From Meconema thalassinum (lineage: Eukaryota > Arthropoda > Insecta > Orthoptera > Tettigoniidae), in assembly GCA_946902985.2 (NCBI GenBank), contig OX336388.2, positions 1,391,608,223 to 1,391,672,222 on the forward strand: a stretch of 64,000 nt of DNA, given 5' to 3'. The position numbers were made by a program, and so were the translations under genes. The first letter of the stretch is position 1. Every line of letters begins with the position of its first letter. Shown in pieces: positions 58,303 through 64,000 of the stretch. A model generated the notes under the pieces. The model saw only the letters and a list, made by a program, of their open reading frames with translations, had not been told where the DNA came from and did no database searches.

Positions 58303-61300
58303 TTTAAATGAAATTGACATGTCGTCATAAAAAATTTAAAAACCATAAATATATACTAGATATTTAATATCCACTGAGTTGTTTCAGCTAATATGTCGTC
58401 TTGTGCACAATATGTTGTTATAATTACGGTACCAAGAGGTTGCTCTGCACTTGACCATTTGGCGAGATTTCCTTCGTGCCCGCGGTAGGTCGCGAAGAAA
58501 TGTATGCGATGTTACTCTATCGTCACCGAATTCTGTCTTCGCAGTCAAATCGAGATGTTACACGATCGGCGCTGGTCTCAGTTGTTTGATGAGCTTCCCG
58601 TAGTTTTCACGATAGAACACGGAGAAAAATCGCGATTTATATAATCAGTGTCACTTTTAGTCATTCAACGAGATTTCCATTGTCCTTGAGGTTGGGCACA
58701 AGAAAATATAGCATCATTACGCCACCTGCTGTCCATTTGACAAGAATACAGTTGTCCTCGTCATTAAATGCAGAAAAATATCGCGATGTATCGCAATCGC
58801 TGCCGCTCTCGGGCACGTTGTCCTCGAGATATTCTGAAATCATCGCCACACCCGGCCGTTCAACGATTGTCTGCCTGTCTATCTGTCCTGACAGAATGGC
58901 GGAGGCAAGCTCAAGGTTGGGCATGGTTAAAATTTACGAGTAGTTATGTACATGTTGTTCAGTCGGCGCCGTGATTCCCTAGGCTGTGGTTGGGAGTTCA
59001 TCAGTTCAGGGTGGATTACGAGGAGGATTTAGTATTTCGATGCTACGTAGGCTGCCATTTTTAAGTGGGTTGATGCACTTCTCGCTCCCCGCACGCATTT
59101 AAGTATACGTGATAGGTGCCCTATCACCTTCGACAGGATTCCCGCAGTCCTCGTGGTCACACGTTCACGATAGGGGACGGGTTTTATGATTTTACGCAAC
59201 TGACGTCGATCGCAGTCCGTTTGATGTGATTCCCGCAGACAAGTCGTGCGGTCAGCCGGCCGTCTTGTGTATGCGATTTTGGAGGATGAACGTTCGAAGC
59301 AGGTACGGTATCGAATATTACGAATTATTCTGAGAGGATTGCACGAATAATACGACAAGAGGGCAAGTATTATTTCGACTGAGAACCACGAATTATCTGC
59401 AAGTTATCAAAATAATCGGTTAGATTATATATCCAATGGAACGAAAATTCGAAGGAAAAATAGACTTATAACGGAATTTAGAATTAACCATACTGGATGT
59501 CTCAAATTTACTAGACATATTTTTTAAATAAGTTATATGTATTTCAAAGATTTTTCGCATTTTTTTTCCCGAAACGGTAACATTTCGCAAGATTGCGACA
59601 TTAAATTGTTTCGCGTTATTTCTGGACTTCAATTTGACATAATTTCCAAATAACAGAAATGAGAGATTTCTTTTTAGTTTCGGAAGTATTCGCGAATAAA
59701 GGTCTTGCGAAAAGTCAGGTTTCCTAATACATTAACACAGAAAAATGTTTCACACGAAACTTCAGTCTTTCTGATGCCGAAAATATACGTTGAACCGATG
59801 TATACCACTCAAGGTATCCTCAGTATGTATTTCCTTGAGGTCGGGCACGGGGAAATATAGCTTAGTACTATGCAATAGGGACGGCGCCGCTTGCGTGAAA
59901 CTCGCTCCATCGCAATCTCCGAGCCTAGCGGCGCGAGCTTAAATGATTCAACCCGCCTTCAGAAACTTTTCGTTACCCGTTTGTAAAATTCTTTACTTTT
60001 TCGTTACTTTCGTTACCCATTTGTAAATTTCGTTACTTTCGTTACCGGTAGACACCCTGTTAGTGGAACGGTTTCCCTATCATTCCGAATTTCAATCTCG
60101 AATTCTTCGATTAGTGTGTCAATTTGTTGGCGTATTGATTGCATACAGGCTTCAAAGTGTTGTAGACTTTGACGCACTTTCACTGGGTCAATCCTCTTCT
60201 TTTGTAGCTGGTTGAAAAGTATCTCCACGTGTGGCATTATCTTGTGAAAAAACGTTAGCCAAAATACAAAGTTTACTTCATTCAGCAGTAGTTCGTAAGC
60301 ACTGGCTTCAACGAGGGTAGATTGCATTCTTATGTCATCACGGTTTCCTATCGACTGCATAACATCAATGAGATCTTTCCTGTGTTCAAACACCGTTCTC
60401 ACTCCTCGAGAATGAAAGATCCATCGCGTTTGAGAAGCTCGAGGTAACCTTCTCTGGACAATTTCATCTAAAATTTGTGTGCGTTGCGACGAGTTTGAAA
60501 AAAATGAGCATATACCTGATATTGCAAAAAAAAAATGCGTACTTGACGATTGATTGACGCTGCCTTAGACATAATTAAATTCGTTTGATGGGCGTAACAA
60601 TGAATATAATTAGCATATGGGTACTTGTCTCTTACTTGCTTCTGTACGCCATTTAAACCACCACTCATAGCGGACGCACCATCAATCGACCCTGATCTTG
60701 CAATACGGCGTATTTGTCAATGAGCAATTAGCTTATTACAGTCATTTCCAATAATCAATTGTAGTTCGTGTAGTATGCAGTTTGAGATTGCATTTGAGTC
60801 ATGTATATCGGGGTTAATAAATTTCCAGAATCTCTCAACTGGCTTTCCCTTAACTATGTATCGTAGCACGATTACTAATTGAAACCGATTGGACACATCA
60901 GTAGTTTCATCCGCAATGACCGCTATGTATTCAACAGTTTTGATTTCTTTAAGAACTTCTTCGTGATATACTTCTAACATGCATCCAAGTAACTCGTTCT
61001 GTATTGTTTTTGATGTGTATTTCGCAGCAGATGAGGTATATTGAGAATGACCGAGGTGTTCCTTGAGGTCACGATCTAGCTCGGCACTGAACTGAATTAA
61101 CTCCTTAAAAATACCTCTGTTTTCAGACACATCGCTTTCATTATGCCCCCTTAAGGCCAATTCCAAGGCGCCGCAAAATCGTATACAATTAATTATAAGA
61201 TTAAAAACATAGCGGTTATTATCAACCTGCTCATTATGTTTTGCAATGGCTTCCCTATACTGCGAACTCAATTGGGTTTGAATGTTTACCTTGCCTAGCA

Positions 61301-62638
61301 TGGACAAACTCATTACATTGTTCATGTGGTCTTTAGATTTCTCGTGAGCTTTCATCTTTTCCCATATGTGAACTATATCTGTAACACCGCCCTTTGACCA
61401 GTTGAATTCGCCTTCGAAAAGCATGCATGGGAAGCAGAATAACGCACCCTTTTCTTCGCAGCCACACAGCCATTTATTTTTGTTATATAAATCGTTGTTG
61501 AACTTCCTGGACCCATGAACTTGGGCACTTTTTTGTACGTAATTGATAGTCAAGTCTGGGGTTGGTCTAACTAATTGTTTAACTTGAATTTTGTCATCAT
61601 ACGGCAATGAAGAAAATGGTCTATTCAATAAAGCACTAATCTTATTCATGTTTGACTATTAACACATATATACACTAATCTTGATAGTCAACATTTCACA
61701 TCAGGACTTACCGATAATACATACAATAAGAAAATAAAAGAAACATTTCCACCACTCAACCATGAACCATTCACTCACGATTTCACGAATAGCGCGCAAT
61801 AGCCTACAACACAAACTCTCTAACACCTTGTAACTCACTAAAAATAACCACGAACCGCCAAGAACTGAAGACAGCCAACATGTTTTGCGCGATATCTTCC
61901 AGACCTGACAGGTGCAGGTGGTTTATCAACCATACATTTTTAGCTACCGAGATTAATCCGTGAAGCCTGTACATGTAGTCATGATCGTACTTTTTCTCTC
62001 TCTTTTATTCCCTTAGTTATTCACTTTACCAGAGAAGGAATTATTATATTCACTATTTAATAGGTGAACTATAGATTTCGAATGTTGTATGCAGAGCCCT
62101 CTTTTAGAGAAATCTAGAATTAATATTCTTTGTGTGAGAGATATTAGTTGTCAGTTTGTGTCAACGAACCCACCCCCCCACACCAATAACCAATGAGTGT
62201 TAAATTACTTCCAGGCCATTGGTCTACACCCTCTTCTGCTCCTCCCCTCGTGACAGACAGGTATAGCAATGGCCCAGTACCTCATAATGACCGATAGATG
62301 GCATTGCACTTTACTTTCTGTTCTGCCACGAGCCAAGCTTCATTCGGCACGGAGCCCAGTTTATTTCCCCATATCCAGTGACGGGAGAGGTTATGAAAAG
62401 GATCGTAATTTGAACCGTGCCACTTAGACTGTACCACAAGATATCACAGGCGGGAAGATGGAATCAATGATCACACTCTATGGACGGAATATTTTAACTA
62501 CTAAGTAATTTGAAACTAATTAAATACCAGTATTAAACTGTAGGCATTGGAAATTATTCTTTCAGGACTATGAATAATTAGTTTTCTCTTAGAGGGCAGT
62601 GCCATGGCACGGTGGCACTACGCTTAGAGCCACCCCTG

Positions 62639-62820
62639 GTAAGAATGCCCTGAATTTCATCTGTGTTTCTACTAACAGCCATCCACTTTGGTTTTTTTTT
62701 TTCTACATTTAAATGTAATCCCATGGCATTACCCTCTTCAGAAATAGAATCCAGTAGTGTTTTTAGATCATCCATACTTGTTGCAAGGATGAGTGTCATC
62801 AGCATATCGGATGTTATTAA
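62639..62820 (-). pseudogene. LINE RT middle part (YADD region)
   Basis: Between the hAT and the TTAA element: NNIRYADDT, a frameshift, then LILATSMDDLKTLLDSISEE and NAMGLHLNVEKKKPKWMAVS. This is the catalytic YADD and thumb entry of the same LINE found at 56066-56714 and 63508-64000. Confidence 0.8.
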
Positions 62821-63507
62821 CACATGGAAGATGGGCCCCGAGAAATCTCGTAATATGCTTGCCAGCGGTAGATGACGGGCCCCGAGAAATCTCGGTTTTA
62901 TACAAGTCATTGTTTTCGGTCTTCCTGCGACATCTCTTGACCTTGTATTGAACTATTTCCGTCTAGCACATTGAGAAGGATATTTGTAGATGTATGTGTG
63001 CCATCTTCCGTCTATTCATGGCCTTCTTTTATTCTTTGATTTTGTTTCTAAACATCGAACTTCCTTCTGTTGGTTCAATCAATGACAAGATGGAGGACTT
63101 GTATAATCAGATGATAAGATTTATCGTTTATATTATCGTTCAAATGGCACAAGAAATAGTGAATTAGTGGAAACTGAATGAGAGAGTGATATTCAGGTCT
63201 CTAGGCGACGTAATAACAATCAAAGTACATACCGTACTTTGATTGTTGACCAATCTAACCTCGAATATAGTCCGTCTGCTCTTTCTGTAAGCCGCCACTA
63301 CACATTGTGTCATGTATCCAAATACATCACCCCCTTGAGCACTACTAGGGGTATGTGTATACTCATATCAACTAGGAAGATAATATCAAGGTTATTTCCA
63401 CAATTATGTACTTTTTTTTTATAATCTAGTGCACTGGAATATTCTCAGTAGCAAAATGTCCGGTCCACAGGGGATGTGACATGTCCAGGCATCCGGTCAG
63501 CAATGTG
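62821..63507. mobile_element. TTAA-flanked non-autonomous element (piggyBac-like MITE)
   Basis: TTAA flanks both ends (62817-62820, 63508-63511), and termini are CACATGG and, inverted, CACATTG. Removing it rejoins VNGSVIN with IRYADD in the LINE. AGATGGGCCCCGAGAAATC-type words occur twice near the left end (about 62828 and 62874). No coding sequence. Confidence 0.75.
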
Positions 63508-64000
63508 TTAATGACAGATCCATTTACCACTACTCCTCGAGACTTTCCATCAAGAGCATCTTGAAAAATCTTTTCAGAATAGATGTTGAAGAGGAGTGGA
63601 GAAGGAATGCAACCTTGGCGAACTCCATTCTTCAGACAGCTGACCATCAACACGTTGATTCCAGTACAGATTTCCAACTAATCGGATGTCACGTCCATCT
63701 AGTCCCAGGTCACATAAAATGTTCATCAGTTTATCGTGTTGAACAGTGTCAAAGGCTTTTTCATAATCGATGAAACACATGTAAACATCCGACACGAACA
63801 TCACAACATCGTTGAATCAACACCTGAAGACTGAGCAGTGCCTCCCGAGTTCCGAAACCACTCCTGAATCCAAACTGTGTGCCACCGATATTCTCCTCAC
63901 ATTTATGATATAACCTTCAGTACAGGATTTTAAGGAATAACTTCATTCATGACTCATTAAACTGATCATTCTATAGTCATTGCAGCACTTTGCACTGGTC
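63508..64000 (-). pseudogene. LINE RT upstream part, runs off the window
   Basis: Minus-strand blocks: YRMISLMSH, EENIGGTQFGFRSGFGTREA, CFIDYEKAFDTVQHDKLMNI (first catalytic Asp), and NGVRQGCIPSPLLFNIYSEK. Frame shifts occur near 63640 and 63800. It continues beyond the right edge, so the 5' end of the element is not visible. Confidence 0.8.

Larger units (their letters stand above)
57685..60059. mobile_element. Repeat copy B: complete hAT-like non-autonomous element, 5-bp TSD
   Basis: CAGGGTGTCTAC opens it and GTAGACACCCTG closes it, a perfect 12-bp inverted repeat. TTAGT flanks both sides (57680-57684, 60060-60064). Removing it restores the host hAT reading frame exactly. Right 1.5 kb is shared with copy A (12541-14111). 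Both ends carry repeated GTTACC/GTTACTTT words. A SINE lies at 57860-58302. Confidence 0.9.
57075..61649 (-). pseudogene. hAT transposase (ZMYM1/TTF-finger type), split by an insertion
   Basis: The minus ORF starts at 61649 (MNKISALLNRPFSSL). A TTF-type zinc-finger-like region has KNKWLCGCEEKGALFCFPC and an AHEKSKDH. The first catalytic Asp lies in VIADETTDVSNRFQL; after a TGA at 60717 the second Asp is in SIDGASAMSGG (60.67 kb), followed by YIHCYAHQTNLIM. Middle blocks run to NDRETVPL at about 60065, where a 2.4-kb insertion sits, and resume at 57679 in the same frame. The C-terminal dimerisation block TTAEAERCFSLMKRVKTFLR (57075-57353) has the AxxER region with the catalytic Glu. Several frame breaks (about 60.45 kb, 57.35 kb) and stops make it inactive. 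The family resembles the zinc finger MYM-type 1-like hAT proteins common in animals. Confidence 0.85.
56715..62638 (-). mobile_element. hAT transposon, 5.9 kb, 8-bp TSD
   Basis: GTAAGAAT is exactly duplicated at 56707-56714 and 62639-62646. The termini are CAGGGGCGGCTC and, inverted, CAGGGGTGGCTC. It is inserted in a minus-strand LINE, whose two halves it separates. The interior carries a minus-strand hAT transposase that is in turn split by a 2.4-kb element. Confidence 0.95.

Noticed and set aside
1..64000. CRISPR array, bacterial operons, plasmid or phage content
   Set aside because: Repeats are eukaryotic transposons; no regularly spaced short direct repeats with unique spacers. The 146-bp phased motif array is tandem-like, not CRISPR.

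Overview
The window looks like a repeat-dense stretch of a large eukaryotic, very probably insect, genome. There are no bacterial-style operons and no compact gene set. Instead there are tRNA-derived SINEs, several LINE clades, and cut-and-paste DNA transposons, many with readable target-site duplications (TSDs). The family mix (RTE/CFDP2-like, Jockey-like, Penelope-like, Tc1, mariner, piggyBac, hAT, Harbinger) fits an arthropod. A polyneopteran-like insect is my guess from the repeat load only; no host gene identifies the species. Almost every coding stretch is a transposon remnant. The only host-gene hints are one clean 96-bp exon candidate on the minus strand (35926-36021), a possible promoter plus first exon on the same strand (46480-46645), and a weak exon pair at 4230-4506.

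Layout. 1-4.8 kb: a frameshifted Penelope-like element with GIY-YIG domain, a GA-rich tract, a possible LTR, and two hammerhead-like motifs. 4.9-7.0 kb: 5' half of a Jockey-type LINE (minus). 8.4-9.9 kb: an internally deleted mariner split by a SINE that is itself split by a second SINE. 10.1-12.0 kb: RTE-type LINE endonuclease followed by a Penelope-type terminal repeat with a hammerhead-like fold. 12.1-14.9 kb: two different hAT C-termini around a 1.5-kb repeat (copy A) whose second copy lies at 58.5-60.06 kb. 14.9-22.2 kb: LINE fragments, an array with an ATGGCG-type motif about every 146 bp, and a T-rich unassigned block. 24.6-27.0 kb: an element with about 500-bp terminal inverted repeats. 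28.8-31.1 kb: a Harbinger-like element carrying a SINE. 31.2-35.0 kb: a hAT with a second hAT-like element inside its reading frame. 37.5-38.9 kb: a decayed, intron-bearing nuclease-like gene. 39.2-41.7 kb: a SINE split by a Tc1/mariner-type element and a piggyBac derivative. 43.0-46.1 kb: a nearly intact RTE-type LINE. 48.0-49.9 kb: a Jockey/CR1-like LINE. 51.6-54.0 kb: a LINE inside a LINE. 54.6-64.0 kb: a Tc1 transposon cut by a LINE that in turn holds a 5.9-kb hAT, a hAT-like element within it, a SINE within that, and a 24-bp retro-insertion in the SINE.

How they work together: this is a stratified insertion record. TSDs and restored reading frames give the order of events. SINEs share one tRNA-like head and body but carry two different 3' tails, and one tail matches the 3' end of the LINE at 48 kb, which suggests that LINE mobilised it. 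Hammerhead-like motifs recur in two sequence types. I found no CRISPR array, rRNA or functional tRNA gene, and no clear new system; the most unusual items are the 146-bp phased motif array, the in-frame duplication of the catalytic segment in the Tc1 transposase, the hammerhead-like motifs and the deep nesting.
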